Translations under genes and position numbers: made by a program
Shown here: one piece after another, positions 51,296 to 59,376 of the stretch
Numbering within the stretch: position 1 is the first letter of the stretch
Layout of the letters: each line of letters opens with the position of its first letter
Source of the DNA: Clavibacter zhangzhiyongii
GTDB lineage: Bacteria; Actinomycetota; Actinomycetes; Actinomycetales; Microbacteriaceae
NCBI RefSeq assembly: GCF_014775655.1
Contig: NZ_CP061274.1
Coordinates: 558,001 to 622,000, forward strand
Direction: 5' to 3'
DNA: 64,000 nt
The notes under the pieces: generated by a model
The model's input: the letters and a program-made list of their open reading frames with translations, nothing else
Told to the model about the DNA's origin: nothing
The model's database searches: none

Positions 51296-52129
51296 CTAGC
51301 TGCCGGTCGCGTCCTTCTTCCCGTGCGCCGCGACGGACACGTCCTCCCACGCGCGCCACGTCTCCAGGCGCGACGCGTAGTCCTTCTCGGCGATGGCGAG
51401 CGGCCCGTCGCCGAGGAGGATCCGCAGCGGCGGCTCCTCCGCGTCGACGACGGCGAGGATCGCGTCGCGCGTCGCCGTCGGGTCACCGGGCGTGACCCGC
51501 GTGTAGCCCTCGGCGCGGCGCTGGCGCATGCCGTCGTATGCCGCGATCGGCTCGGCGCGCTTCGCCGACGGGCCCGACCAGTCGGTGCTGTAGCCGGCGG
51601 GCTCCACGAGCGTCACGTGGATGCCGAACTCCGCGACCTCGAGCGCCAGCGACTGGCTGAACCCCTCGAGCGCCCACTTGGAGGCGTGGTAGATCCCGGT
51701 GTTGGTGAACGCGCTGATGCCGCCGATGCTCGACACCTGCACGATGTGCCCGGACCCCTGCGCGCGCATGATCTTGACCGCGGCCTGGGTGATCCACAGC
51801 GCCCCGAACACGTTCGCCTCGAACTGGCCGCGCACCTCGTCCTCGGTGAGCTCCTCGATGGCGCCGAACTGGCCGAAGCCCGCGTTGTTGACGACGACGT
51901 CGAGCGTGCCGAAGCGCTCCGCGGCCTGCTGCACGGCGGCGATGCCGGCCTCCCGGTCGGTGACGTCGAGCCGGAGGGGGAGCACGGCGTCGCCGTGCCG
52001 CTCGACCAGCGCGTCGAGCGTGGTGATGTCGCGGGCCGTCGCGGCGACGCGGTCGCCGCGCTCCAGCGCCGCCTCCGCCCACTCGCGGCCGAAGCCCTTG
52101 GATGCTCCGGTGATGAACCAGGTCGTCAT
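51296..52129 (-). CDS. short-chain dehydrogenase/reductase (SDR)
   Basis: 277-aa classical SDR: TGASKGFGREWAEAAL (cofactor binding), DVVVNNAGFGQFG, SSIGGISAF (catalytic Ser) and YHASKWALEGFSQSLA (catalytic Tyr-Lys). R and D positions near residue 33-40 suggest NADP preference, but this is weak. The C-terminal tail extends past the core. ATG preceded by GAGAGGACATCCCC. Monocistronic; substrate unknown. Confidence 0.93.
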   Translation of the reverse strand: MTTWFITGASKGFGREWAEAALERGDRVAATARDITTLDALVERHGDAVLPLRLDVTDREAGIAAVQQAAERFGTLDVVVNNAGFGQFGAIEELTEDEVRGQFEANVFGALWITQAAVKIMRAQGSGHIVQVSSIGGISAFTNTGIYHASKWALEGFSQSLALEVAEFGIHVTLVEPAGYSTDWSGPSAKRAEPIAAYDGMRQRRAEGYTRVTPGDPTATRDAILAVVDAEEPPLRILLGDGPLAIAEKDYASRLETWRAWEDVSVAAHGKKDATGS

Positions 52130-52288
52130 GGGGATGTCCTCTCGTCGGTACCCCGGGCCAACGTCGCGCGCGCGGTCCGCATGCCCGGACGGCGGATCCC
52201 GGATCCCCACCCCGGGGCCGCCCGCAGACGTCGAGCGCGGGATCCGGCCCTCCGGGGGACCCGCGGCACCCTCGCGGTAGGATCGAGT

Positions 52289-52765
52289 GTGACTGGAGAG
52301 AACCTGCTCGGCGTCCCCGAGACGCGCCTGGCCGACGAGCCCGAGGTCGCCGCCCGCATCGCGAACGCCGACGGCGATCACGACACCCTCGGCGCCATCG
52401 CGGCCGACCACCCGCATTCGTCGCTCGTCTGGGCGCTGCTCGCCGACTCGGCCTTCGTCCAGGGCGACCGCATCGCCTCGTACGCCTTCGCCCGCGTCGG
52501 CTACCACCGCGGCCTCGACTCGCTGCGGAAGTCCGGCTGGAAGGGCCAGGGCCCCGTGCCGTGGAGCCACGAGCCGAACCGCGGCGTCCTCCGCTCCCTC
52601 TACGCCCTCCGCCGGGCGGCCGCCGCCATCGGCGAGGAGGACGAGGTCTCGCGACTCACCGCCTTCCTGCGCGACGCGGATCCGACGGCCGCCGGCCACA
52701 TCGAGGCCGCCACGAAGGGCGCGCTGCCGCCCACCGAGGCCATCGTCATCCGCGGCCAGGACTGA
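52289..52765 (+). CDS. DUF3151-family conserved actinobacterial protein
   Basis: 158-aa cytosolic protein with the DUF3151 pattern: TGENLLGVPETRLADEPEV at the N-terminus, HPHSSLVWALLADSAF, SYAFARVGYHRGLDSLRKSGWKG in two parts and GVLRSLYALRRAAAAIGE. Function unknown. The GTG at 52289 follows a TAGGAT -10 box (52278-52283) by 5 bases, predicting a leaderless mRNA. About 85 bases separate it from purA. Confidence 0.9.
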   Translation: MTGENLLGVPETRLADEPEVAARIANADGDHDTLGAIAADHPHSSLVWALLADSAFVQGDRIASYAFARVGYHRGLDSLRKSGWKGQGPVPWSHEPNRGVLRSLYALRRAAAAIGEEDEVSRLTAFLRDADPTAAGHIEAATKGALPPTEAIVIRGQD

Positions 52766-52850
52766 CCCACCCCGCACCACCGCTTCGCCCGCACCACCGC
52801 ACGCCACCCGAGCCCGACCCGACCGACCCGCCCCCGACGAGGAGTGAGCC

Positions 52851-54140
52851 ATGCCCGCAGTAGTGATCATCGGAGCCCAGTGGGGTGACGAGGGCAAGGG
52901 ACGCGCGACCGACCTCCTCGGCAGCCGCGTCGACTACGTCGTGAAGTTCAACGGCGGCAACAACGCCGGCCACACGGTCGTCGTCGGCGACGAGAAGTAC
53001 GCGCTGCACCTGCTGCCGTCGGGCATCCTCACGCCGGGCGTCGTGCCGGTCATCGGCAACGGCGTCGTGGTCGACATCGAGGTGCTGTTCCACGAGCTCG
53101 ACGCGCTCGCCGCCCGCGGCGTCGACGTCTCGCGCCTCCGCGTCAGCGCCAACGCGCACGTCATCACGCACTACCACCGCACCATCGACAAGGTGACGGA
53201 GCGCTTCCTCGGCAAGCGCCAGATCGGCACCACCGGCCGCGGCATCGGGCCCACGTACGCCGACAAGATCAACCGCGTCGGCATCCGGATCCAGGACCTC
53301 TTCGACGAGAACATTCTGCGCCAGAAGGTGGAGGCGGCCCTCGACGCCAAGAACCACATGCTCGTGAAGATCTACAACCGCCGCGCCATCTCGGCCGAGG
53401 AGATCGTCGAGAGCCTCCTCTCCTACGTCGAGCGCCTGCGCCCCATGGTCGGCGACGCGTCGCTCGAGCTGAACACCGCGCTCGACGAGGGCAAGACCGT
53501 GCTGTTCGAGGCCGGCCAGGCCACCATGCTCGACATCGACCACGGCACGTACCCGTTCGTCACGTCGTCGTCCGCCACGTCCGGCGGCGCCGCCACGGGC
53601 TCGGGCGTCGCGCCCAACCGCCTCGAGCGGATCATCGCGGTCGTCAAGGCGTACACGACGCGCGTCGGCGCGGGCCCGTTCCCCACGGAGCTGCACGACG
53701 AGTCGGGCGAGTACCTGCGCGCCAAGGGCTTCGAGTTCGGCACCACCACCGGCCGCCCGCGCCGCTGCGGCTGGTACGACGCGCCCATCGCGCGCTACAC
53801 GGCGCGCATCAACGGCGTCACCGACTTCGTGCTCACCAAGCTCGACGTGCTCTCCGGCCTCGCCACCATCCCCGTCTGCGTCGCGTACGACGTCGACGGC
53901 GTGCGCCACGACGAGGTGCCCGTCTCGCAGTCCGACTTCCACCACGCGACGCCCATCTACGAGGAGCTGCCGGGCTGGCAGGAGGACATCACGGGCTGCC
54001 GCACCTTCGCCGACCTGCCGAAGAACGCGCAGGACTACGTGATGGCCATCGAGCGCATGAGCGGTGCGCGCATCTCGGCCGTCGGCGTGGGCCCGGAGCG
54101 CGAGCAGGTCGTCGTGCTGCACGACCTCCTCGAGGCCTGA
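52851..54140 (+). CDS. purA: adenylosuccinate synthetase
   Basis: 429-aa GTP-dependent enzyme joining IMP and aspartate to adenylosuccinate, first step from IMP to [13 protein letters not shown] at 8-17 binds [11 protein letters not shown] the IMP site, [16 protein letters not shown] and the [17 protein letters not shown] loop are intact, and the late [12 protein letters not shown] and LTKLDVLSG are typical. Shine-Dalgarno ACGAGGAG before the ATG. Full length, no oddities. Confidence 0.98.
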   Translation: MPAVVIIGAQWGDEGKGRATDLLGSRVDYVVKFNGGNNAGHTVVVGDEKYALHLLPSGILTPGVVPVIGNGVVVDIEVLFHELDALAARGVDVSRLRVSANAHVITHYHRTIDKVTERFLGKRQIGTTGRGIGPTYADKINRVGIRIQDLFDENILRQKVEAALDAKNHMLVKIYNRRAISAEEIVESLLSYVERLRPMVGDASLELNTALDEGKTVLFEAGQATMLDIDHGTYPFVTSSSATSGGAATGSGVAPNRLERIIAVVKAYTTRVGAGPFPTELHDESGEYLRAKGFEFGTTTGRPRRCGWYDAPIARYTARINGVTDFVLTKLDVLSGLATIPVCVAYDVDGVRHDEVPVSQSDFHHATPIYEELPGWQEDITGCRTFADLPKNAQDYVMAIERMSGARISAVGVGPEREQVVVLHDLLEA

Positions 54141-54142
54141 CC

Positions 54143-54361
54143 CTGATCCACGACGGCTGGGCCGACGACGCCCGCCTCGGCACGGACGCGTCGGACCTCG
54201 CGCGCTTCCTCAGCCGCGCGGACGCCCGCACGATGAACCGCGAGCGGCTGCAGGCCGACCTCGACATGGGCCAGGAGCAGTACGTGGCGGCGTGGCGCGA
54301 GCTGCACCGCTTCGGGTACGTGTCGTCAGCGGAGCTGCGGCGGCTGGTCGTCGAGCGGTAG
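54143..54361 (+). CDS. small protein gene directly after purA, apparent CTG start
   Basis: A 72-codon frame beginning 2 bases after the purA stop; it lacks any ATG or GTG near its start, so it is easily missed. Third codon positions are G or C in all but one codon, and it holds two tryptophans and a charged, helical C-terminal half (ERLQADLDMGQEQYVAAWRE). GAGG (54132-54135) stands 7 bases before CTG at 54143; ATC at 54146 is the next in-frame candidate, and the first ATG (54233) would leave only 42 residues. Family unknown; probably co-transcribed with purA. Confidence 0.6.
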   Translation: MIHDGWADDARLGTDASDLARFLSRADARTMNRERLQADLDMGQEQYVAAWRELHRFGYVSSAELRRLVVER

Positions 54362-54393
54362 ACGCCCCCGCGTCGACCATGTCGTTGCGCTGT

Positions 54394-54423
54394 ATATCGT
54401 CCGACTGTACAGTCGGACGATAT
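54394..54423. promoter_or_regulatory. perfect 30-bp palindromic operator before padR
   Basis: Each half reads ATATCGTCCGACTGT inward; all 30 bases are self-complementary. It covers the -10 region (TACAGT, 54408-54413) of a promoter whose -35 is TTGCGC (54385-54390), 12 bases before the padR GTG. Likely the autoregulatory site of the PadR protein. Confidence 0.88.
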
Positions 54424-54435
54424 GAGGAGGCCGAC

Positions 54436-54759
54436 GTGACCCGCGACCCGCTGCTGCCGCTCACCGAGACGGTGGCCTGCATCCTGCTCGCGCTGCGCGA
54501 GCCGGCGCACGGCTACGCGATCATGGCGCGCGTCGAGGAGATGAGCGAGGGCGCCGTGCGACTGGCGCCGGGGACGCTCTACGGCGCGCTCGACACGCTC
54601 GTGAAGCAGCGGCTCATCACGCGGGTGGCGAGCGAGGACCCGCGCCGCAAGGTCTACCTCATCACCGACAGGGGATCCGAGGTGCTCGCGCAGGACGCCG
54701 AGCGGATGGCCCACCTCGTGCGGCTGCACGAGAGCGGCCGGGGGAGCAGGAAGGCATGA
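54436..54759 (+). CDS. PadR-family transcriptional repressor
   Basis: 107-aa PadR protein of the short subfamily 2: LTETVACILLALREPAHGYAIM, RLAPGTLYGALDTLVKQRLI and KVYLITDRGSEVL define the winged helix. GTG start behind GAGGAGG. Its stop overlaps the DUF2812 start as ATGA. PadR plus DUF2812 is a recurring pair in Gram-positive bacteria, where the regulator usually represses its own operon. Confidence 0.94.
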   Translation: MTRDPLLPLTETVACILLALREPAHGYAIMARVEEMSEGAVRLAPGTLYGALDTLVKQRLITRVASEDPRRKVYLITDRGSEVLAQDAERMAHLVRLHESGRGSRKA

Positions 54760-55385
54760 CCATGGAGATCAGGTTCTTCGTCGACTTCGACAGGGAGGAG
54801 CGCTGGCTCGACCGGAGGGCGGCCGAGGGGCGGCTGATGCGGAAGCGGGGGTTCGTCTACTCCTCCACGGACATCGAACCCGGGTCCGCCGTCGTCCGGA
54901 TCGACTACCGGCCCCGCATGAGCGCCGCCGACTTCGCCGACTACGTGCAGCTCTTCGCCGACGCGGGCTGGCGGCACATCAGCGGCAGTCGCACGAGCGG
55001 CACCCAGCACTTCGCGTCGACGACGGCGGATGCGGACGCCCACATCTTCTCCGACGCCCAGTCGCGGGCGCAGCGGTACAAGCGCGCGCTCGACGTGAAC
55101 GCGGCGGTGCTCCTGCCGCTGCTCGTGGTCGTGTTCGCCCTGCTGTCGATGGATGACTCGAGCGTCCGGCTGCTGCTCTCGCCGGACGAGTGGTACCTCA
55201 CCCCCGGCCTCTGGGAGATGCAGGGCGCGCGCTTCGTCGGCGCCTTCCTGTTCGAGACGGTGTTCGTGGCGATGCGCGTCGGACTCCCGCTGCTGCTCGT
55301 GGTGGTGACCGGCGCGATGCTCGTGACGGCGGTGCGCCAGGGGCTCCTCTACCGGCGCGCGGTCGAGGCGGCCTCGGCAGCCTGA
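54756..55385 (+). CDS. DUF2812 membrane protein paired with PadR
   Basis: 209-aa protein. The N-terminal soluble DUF2812 domain (EIRFFVDFDREERWLDRRAAEG to FADAGWRHISGSRTSGTQHF, quoted in parts) is followed by two membrane segments (AAVLLPLLVVVFALLSM; VGLPLLLVVVTGAMLVTAV). Function unknown; members may act as membrane sensors or anti-regulators for PadR. Overlaps padR by 4 bases. Confidence 0.9.
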   Translation: MTMEIRFFVDFDREERWLDRRAAEGRLMRKRGFVYSSTDIEPGSAVVRIDYRPRMSAADFADYVQLFADAGWRHISGSRTSGTQHFASTTADADAHIFSDAQSRAQRYKRALDVNAAVLLPLLVVVFALLSMDDSSVRLLLSPDEWYLTPGLWEMQGARFVGAFLFETVFVAMRVGLPLLLVVVTGAMLVTAVRQGLLYRRAVEAASAA

Positions 55386-55410
55386 GCCGGTGGGGTGCCG
55401 ACGCCGCGGA

Positions 55411-55863
55411 TCACGCGCCGCCGTCGCGCAGCGACCGCACCATGACGCGCAGGATCCGCGTCGCCGCCTCCCGGTCGGCCTCGCTGAGATCGCCGAGCAT
55501 CCGGAGCTCCACCGCGCGCACGGCCGCGCTGGCCTTCGCCAGCTGCCGACGGCCCGTCGCGGTGAGCCGCGTCGGCTGCACCCGGCCGACGGCCTCCTCG
55601 GCGGGGCGGGTGACGATCCCGTCGCGCTCGAGGGTCTGCAGCAGCACGTTCATCGACTGGCGCGTCACGAAGGCGCCGCGGGCGAGGTCGGAGTTCGAGG
55701 ATCCGGGGCGCTGAGCGAGGAGCTCCAGACACGAGTAGTGCGTGATCGTCATGCCGAGGGGCCGCAGCGCCTCCTCCATCGCCTGCCGCAGGGCGCTGGC
55801 CGCCTCCTTGAGGAGGTAGCCGAGCGAGGTCGGGAGGTCGATGCCGTCGTCGCCTCGACTCAT
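55411..55863 (-). CDS. MarR-family regulator of adjacent VOC gene
   Basis: 150-aa MarR protein: LGMTITHYSCLELLAQRPG, LARGAFVTRQSMNVLLQTLE (recognition helix) and RVQPTRLTATGRRQL (wing). The ATG at 55863 was chosen because it gives the family N-terminus and lies inside an operator; an upstream frame extension overlaps the divergent gene. Two identical operators lie between it and the VOC gene, and the first covers its start codon, so strong autorepression is expected. Confidence 0.92.
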   Translation of the reverse strand: MSRGDDGIDLPTSLGYLLKEAASALRQAMEEALRPLGMTITHYSCLELLAQRPGSSNSDLARGAFVTRQSMNVLLQTLERDGIVTRPAEEAVGRVQPTRLTATGRRQLAKASAAVRAVELRMLGDLSEADREAATRILRVMVRSLRDGGA

Positions 55864-55879
55864 GTCAGCATTCTGACAT
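55862..55879. promoter_or_regulatory. MarR operator copy 1
   Basis: ATGTCAG-CATT-CTGACAT, a 7-4-7 palindrome overlapping the marR start codon. Confidence 0.85.
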
Positions 55880-55889
55880 ACGCTCCTAT

Positions 55890-55907
55890 ATGTCAGGCAT
55901 CTGACAT
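55890..55907. promoter_or_regulatory. MarR operator copy 2
   Basis: ATGTCAG-GCAT-CTGACAT, same arms as copy 1 with centres 28 bp apart, between the marR gene and the divergent VOC gene. Confidence 0.85.
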
Positions 55908-55924
55908 CGACACGAGAAGACATC

Positions 55925-56293
55925 ATGCCCGTCACCGGCCCCGACTTCATCTCGCTCCAGGTCACCGACCTCGACGCCTCGCGCGTCTTCTACGAGCGGT
56001 ACCTCGGCCTGGTCCGCTCACCCGCCGGACCCCCGCACGCCGTCGTCTTCACCACGACGCCCATCGCGTTCGCGCTCCGCGACGTGGTGCCCGGCACCGA
56101 CGTCGCGGGCACCGCGCAGCCCGGCATCGGCGCGGCCCTCTGGCTCCACGCGACCGACGTGCAGGCGATCCACGACGCGCTCGACGCGGACGGCCGCACC
56201 ATCGTCGCCGCGCCGATCGACGGCCCGTTCGGCCGCACCTTCACCTTCGCGGACCCCGACGGCTACCACGTGACGCTGCACGACCGGGCCTGA
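55925..56293 (+). CDS. VOC-family protein under MarR control
   Basis: 122-aa single VOC domain: FISLQVTDLDASRVFYERYLGL and FTFADPDGYHVTLHDRA. Short members like this act as dimers and include glyoxalases, fosfomycin or bleomycin resistance proteins and dioxygenases. The MarR partner with twin operators suggests an inducible detoxification role. Shine-Dalgarno GAGAAG before the ATG. Confidence 0.9.
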   Translation: MPVTGPDFISLQVTDLDASRVFYERYLGLVRSPAGPPHAVVFTTTPIAFALRDVVPGTDVAGTAQPGIGAALWLHATDVQAIHDALDADGRTIVAAPIDGPFGRTFTFADPDGYHVTLHDRA

Positions 56294-56375
56294 TCCGCCG
56301 CTGACCCCGAGATGCGGGGTGGTGGACGGGCGGCGCGTGCTCCACGCTGAGGGCACCCGACCGCGAGGGATCCGC

Positions 56376-57206
56376 ATGCGCCGCTCACCGCTCGTCCCCA
56401 CCGCCCTCGTGGCGCTCGCCCTCCTCGCGGGCTGTGCGCCCGCCGCCGACCAGGCGGGGACGCGGGCGTCCTCCGCGCCGCCCGCCAGCGCGTCCGGTGG
56501 TGAGCCGGTGGCGGTGCCGATGCCGGCCGATGTCACGGGATACGACTGCAACGTCCGCCCGGTCGACCCCGCCGCGTTCGCGGAGCGCCGCCCGTTCAGC
56601 AGCCTCGGCGCCGAGGGCGCCGCCGCGCTCGCCGAGACGACGCGGGGGCTGGAGGGCCATCCCGGCTACCGGGCGGAGGACGGCTGGTTCGTGCTGGCGT
56701 CCTCGGCGACCGACATCGAGATCATGCGGGCGGTGACGGAGCCGTACGAGATGGGGAACGGCGAGATCCCGCCGGACCACGAGTACGTCGCCGCCAAGCG
56801 CGTCGAGGAGGCGGGCGAGCAGCCCCGGTGGATGGAGTGGTCGGCATCGCCGTGCGCGCTCCGGCTGGACTACGCGGAGCTCGACGTGGCCACGGTCTCC
56901 TTCGAGGCGCTGCCGGATCCGTCGTCCGACCGGATCACGTTCCTCATCGACGAGCACGCCTGCAACTCCGGCGAGGACGCGGCGGGTCGCGTCCAGCTCC
57001 TCGTGCTCGAGGAGACCGCCGACCGGGTGGAGGTCGCCTTCGCCGTCCGGCCTCGGAACGCGGGAGCGACATGCCAGGGCAACCCCGCCACGCCGTCCAC
57101 CGTCGCCCTCGCGGCGCCGCTCGGCGACCGCGAGGTGGTCGACGTGGGGCTCGTGATCCCGCGGCCGGTCGGACTGGCCCCGCAGATGGGCATGCCGACC
57201 GCTTGA
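56376..57206 (+). CDS. secreted lipoprotein, unknown function
   Basis: 276-aa lipoprotein. Signal peptide RRSPLVPTALVALALLAGC with lipobox LAGC near residue 20; a Ser/Ala linker follows. The mature domain has four cysteines besides the lipidated one (YDCNV, SPCALR, EHACNS, ATCQGN), possibly two disulfides, and is otherwise unrecognised. GAGGGATCC precedes the ATG at 56376; the frame also opens earlier at 56319 but that would bury the signal peptide. Confidence 0.85.
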   Translation: MRRSPLVPTALVALALLAGCAPAADQAGTRASSAPPASASGGEPVAVPMPADVTGYDCNVRPVDPAAFAERRPFSSLGAEGAAALAETTRGLEGHPGYRAEDGWFVLASSATDIEIMRAVTEPYEMGNGEIPPDHEYVAAKRVEEAGEQPRWMEWSASPCALRLDYAELDVATVSFEALPDPSSDRITFLIDEHACNSGEDAAGRVQLLVLEETADRVEVAFAVRPRNAGATCQGNPATPSTVALAAPLGDREVVDVGLVIPRPVGLAPQMGMPTA

Positions 57207-57258
57207 CGGGTCGCGGCCGTGCGGGCGGCGGACCCGGATCCGGATCCGGACGCGGGGG

Positions 57259-57780
57259 TCAGCCGCGGACGGACGCCGCGATGCGGTCCGCCGCCTCGAC
57301 CGGCGTGATGCGCGACGTGTCGACCACCTCGGCCTCGGCGTGCAGCCAGGTGCGGGCGGCCTCCGCGTAGGGCTCGACGCGGGAGAAGCGGAAGGCGGAC
57401 GGGCCGAGGTCCGCATCGTGCTGGATCCGATCGCGGAGCGTCGCCGTGTCCGCGTGCAGCACGAAGTGGCGGACCGGGATGCCGTGCGCGGCGAGGCCGC
57501 CGCCGATCTCGCGCCAGTACGCCTCGACCAGCACCGTCATGGGCATCACGAGCGTGCCGCCGGCGTACTCGAGCACGCGGCGCGCGGTCTCGACGACGAG
57601 CGGCCGCCACGGCGCCCAGTGCTGGAAGTCATCCGTCGCCGGCAGGCCCGGGCGGATGTCCATGAGCACCTCGCCGACCTTCTCGGCGTCGAGGACGCGG
57701 CTGTCGGGGATCCGCTCCTGCACCAGGCGGCTCGTCGTCGTCTTGCCCACACCGTGGGTCCCGTTCAGCCAGATGATCAT
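57259..57780 (-). CDS. TmrB-like ATP-binding protein (P-loop kinase fold)
   Basis: 173-aa P-loop protein. IIWLNGTHGVGKTT carries Walker A (G7-T15), and DAEKVGEVLMDIRPGL and HFVLHADTATLRDRI resemble the Bacillus tunicamycin-resistance protein TmrB and related small kinases. It might phosphorylate a nucleoside-type antibiotic or small metabolite. A minus-strand TAGCGT box (57787-57792) lies 6 bases before the ATG. Divergent from the BLUF gene. Confidence 0.85.
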   Translation of the reverse strand: MIIWLNGTHGVGKTTTSRLVQERIPDSRVLDAEKVGEVLMDIRPGLPATDDFQHWAPWRPLVVETARRVLEYAGGTLVMPMTVLVEAYWREIGGGLAAHGIPVRHFVLHADTATLRDRIQHDADLGPSAFRFSRVEPYAEAARTWLHAEAEVVDTSRITPVEAADRIAASVRG

Positions 57781-57936
57781 GGCCGGACGCTATCGGCGGC
57801 GCGGGGCCGACGGCATCCGCCGGGCGACGGATGCCGGTCCGTCCTGGCCGCCGCCGCGACGGAGGACCAGGCTGGAGGGGCGGCGGGATCCGGTCCCGCC
57901 CCACGACGCGCGGCCCCGCGCACGCGGAAGGACCCC

Positions 57937-58365
57937 ATGCTCTCCATCGTCTACTCCAGCACCGCCGAGCGGTCCTTCGACGACGTCGACCTCGCGCAGC
58001 TCCTCGCGCAGAGCCGCGCGACCAACGCGGCGCACGGGCTCACGGGCCTCCTCGTGCATCGGCAGGGGCGCTTCCTCCAGCTCATCGAGGGGGAGGAGGC
58101 CGACGTGCGGGAGCGCATGGCCGCGATCCTCGCGGACGACCGGCACGGCCGGATCGCCACGCTGATGGAGGAGCGGATCACCGAGCGGCAGTTCCCCGAC
58201 TGGACGATGGGGATGGCGAAGTACGACGCCCGCGTGGCCGAGCGGATCCCCGGCTACCGTGACACCTTCGACGACCTGGAGGGCGAGCGCCCGGACGACG
58301 CCATCCGGCCGGCGCTCCGCGAGCTGATCCGCTGGTTCCAGGAGGACACCGGCCGGCTGTCCTGA
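57937..58365 (+). CDS. BLUF-domain blue-light photoreceptor
   Basis: 142-aa protein that is essentially a single BLUF domain binding FAD to sense blue light. Key residues are all present with the exact spacing of AppA: Y6 (IVYSS), N30 (ATNAAHGLTGLL), Q48 (GRFLQLIEGE), W89 and M91 (PDWTMGM). The C-terminal 40 residues form two helices, as in short BLUF proteins such as PixD or BlrB. Shine-Dalgarno GGAAGGACC; a CAGGCT box lies further upstream at about 57868. No output domain, so it acts through a partner not identifiable here. Confidence 0.94.
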   Translation: MLSIVYSSTAERSFDDVDLAQLLAQSRATNAAHGLTGLLVHRQGRFLQLIEGEEADVRERMAAILADDRHGRIATLMEERITERQFPDWTMGMAKYDARVAERIPGYRDTFDDLEGERPDDAIRPALRELIRWFQEDTGRLS

Positions 58366-58390
58366 CGCGCGCGGTCCCGCCGCCGACCGA

Positions 58391-59335
58391 TCAGGCCGCG
58401 GGCGCCGCGCTCCGCCAGAAGCCCGCGAGGATGTCCGCGCTCGCCTGCGGCTGGTCGACCTGCGCGGAGTGGCCGGCGTCCGCGACCACCTCGTAGCGCG
58501 CGCCGGCCCGCTCGGCCATGTCGCGCTGCCAGTCCTGCGGCCAGGCGTCGTCCGCGTCGCCGTGCGACACGAGCACCGGGATGCCGGTGGCGCGCAGGTC
58601 GTCGACGCGGTCGGTCTGCGCCTGCATGATCTCGAGCGCGCCGAGGAGCTGCGCCGACGCCGTGCCGAACAGGCGCGTGCGGAACCACTCCACCTCGGGG
58701 TCGTCGCCGTCGAGCTGCTCGGGCAGGAACCACAGCGGCCACAGCCCGGCGCTGCCGGACGCGCGGACGGCGGCGATCTGCTCGGATCGGTCGGCCCGGC
58801 TGCGGGGGCCCGAGTTCCAGTGGGTGTAGCTGGCGAAGCGGCCCGGGTCGCTGAGCAGGGCCTGGAGCCCCACGACGCCGCCGAAGCTGTGGCCGAGGAG
58901 GTGCACGGGGCCGAGCGGGGCGGCGGGGGCGGCGTCGGTCGCGACGTGACGGCCGCCGGATCCGCCGCGGCCCGCGAGCGCGTCGATCACGTGGTGCACG
59001 TCCTGGCCGAGGGTCTCGAGCTCGTAGCCGCTCGCGTCGACGGGCGGCTCCGCCTGGCCGGGGCCGGTGGATCCCCACTGCCCGCGCTGCGAGAACGCCA
59101 CCGCGGTGAAGCCGCGGTCGGCGAGCGGGCCCATGACGGGGAGGAAGTCCTCCTTCGACCCCGTGAAGCCCGGCACGAGCAGCGCGACGGGCGCGGTCGC
59201 CGGATCCCCGGTGCGGGCCGGCACGCGCACGGCCGACAGCCGCGCCGCCGGCACCTCGATGGTCAGGTCCTCCGCGTCCTCCGGCCGGTGGTCGGACAGG
59301 GTGCGCGGGGCGTGGGCGTGGGCGTCGGTGCTCAT
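58391..59335 (-). CDS. alpha/beta hydrolase
   Basis: 314-aa alpha/beta hydrolase: oxyanion VALLVPGFTGSKEDFLPV, nucleophile Ser in LLGHSFGGVVG, acid in VLVSHGDADDAWP and His in VADAGHSAQVDQP. The mid-region SQRGQWGSTGP is typical. Substrate unknown. A TACGCT box on the minus strand (59342-59347) is 6 bases before the ATG, so the mRNA is probably leaderless. Convergent with the BLUF gene. Confidence 0.92.
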   Translation of the reverse strand: MSTDAHAHAPRTLSDHRPEDAEDLTIEVPAARLSAVRVPARTGDPATAPVALLVPGFTGSKEDFLPVMGPLADRGFTAVAFSQRGQWGSTGPGQAEPPVDASGYELETLGQDVHHVIDALAGRGGSGGRHVATDAAPAAPLGPVHLLGHSFGGVVGLQALLSDPGRFASYTHWNSGPRSRADRSEQIAAVRASGSAGLWPLWFLPEQLDGDDPEVEWFRTRLFGTASAQLLGALEIMQAQTDRVDDLRATGIPVLVSHGDADDAWPQDWQRDMAERAGARYEVVADAGHSAQVDQPQASADILAGFWRSAAPAA

Positions 59336-59376
59336 GTCGTCAGCGTAGGCCGGGGTGGCCGGGGCGGGCGGACGCG

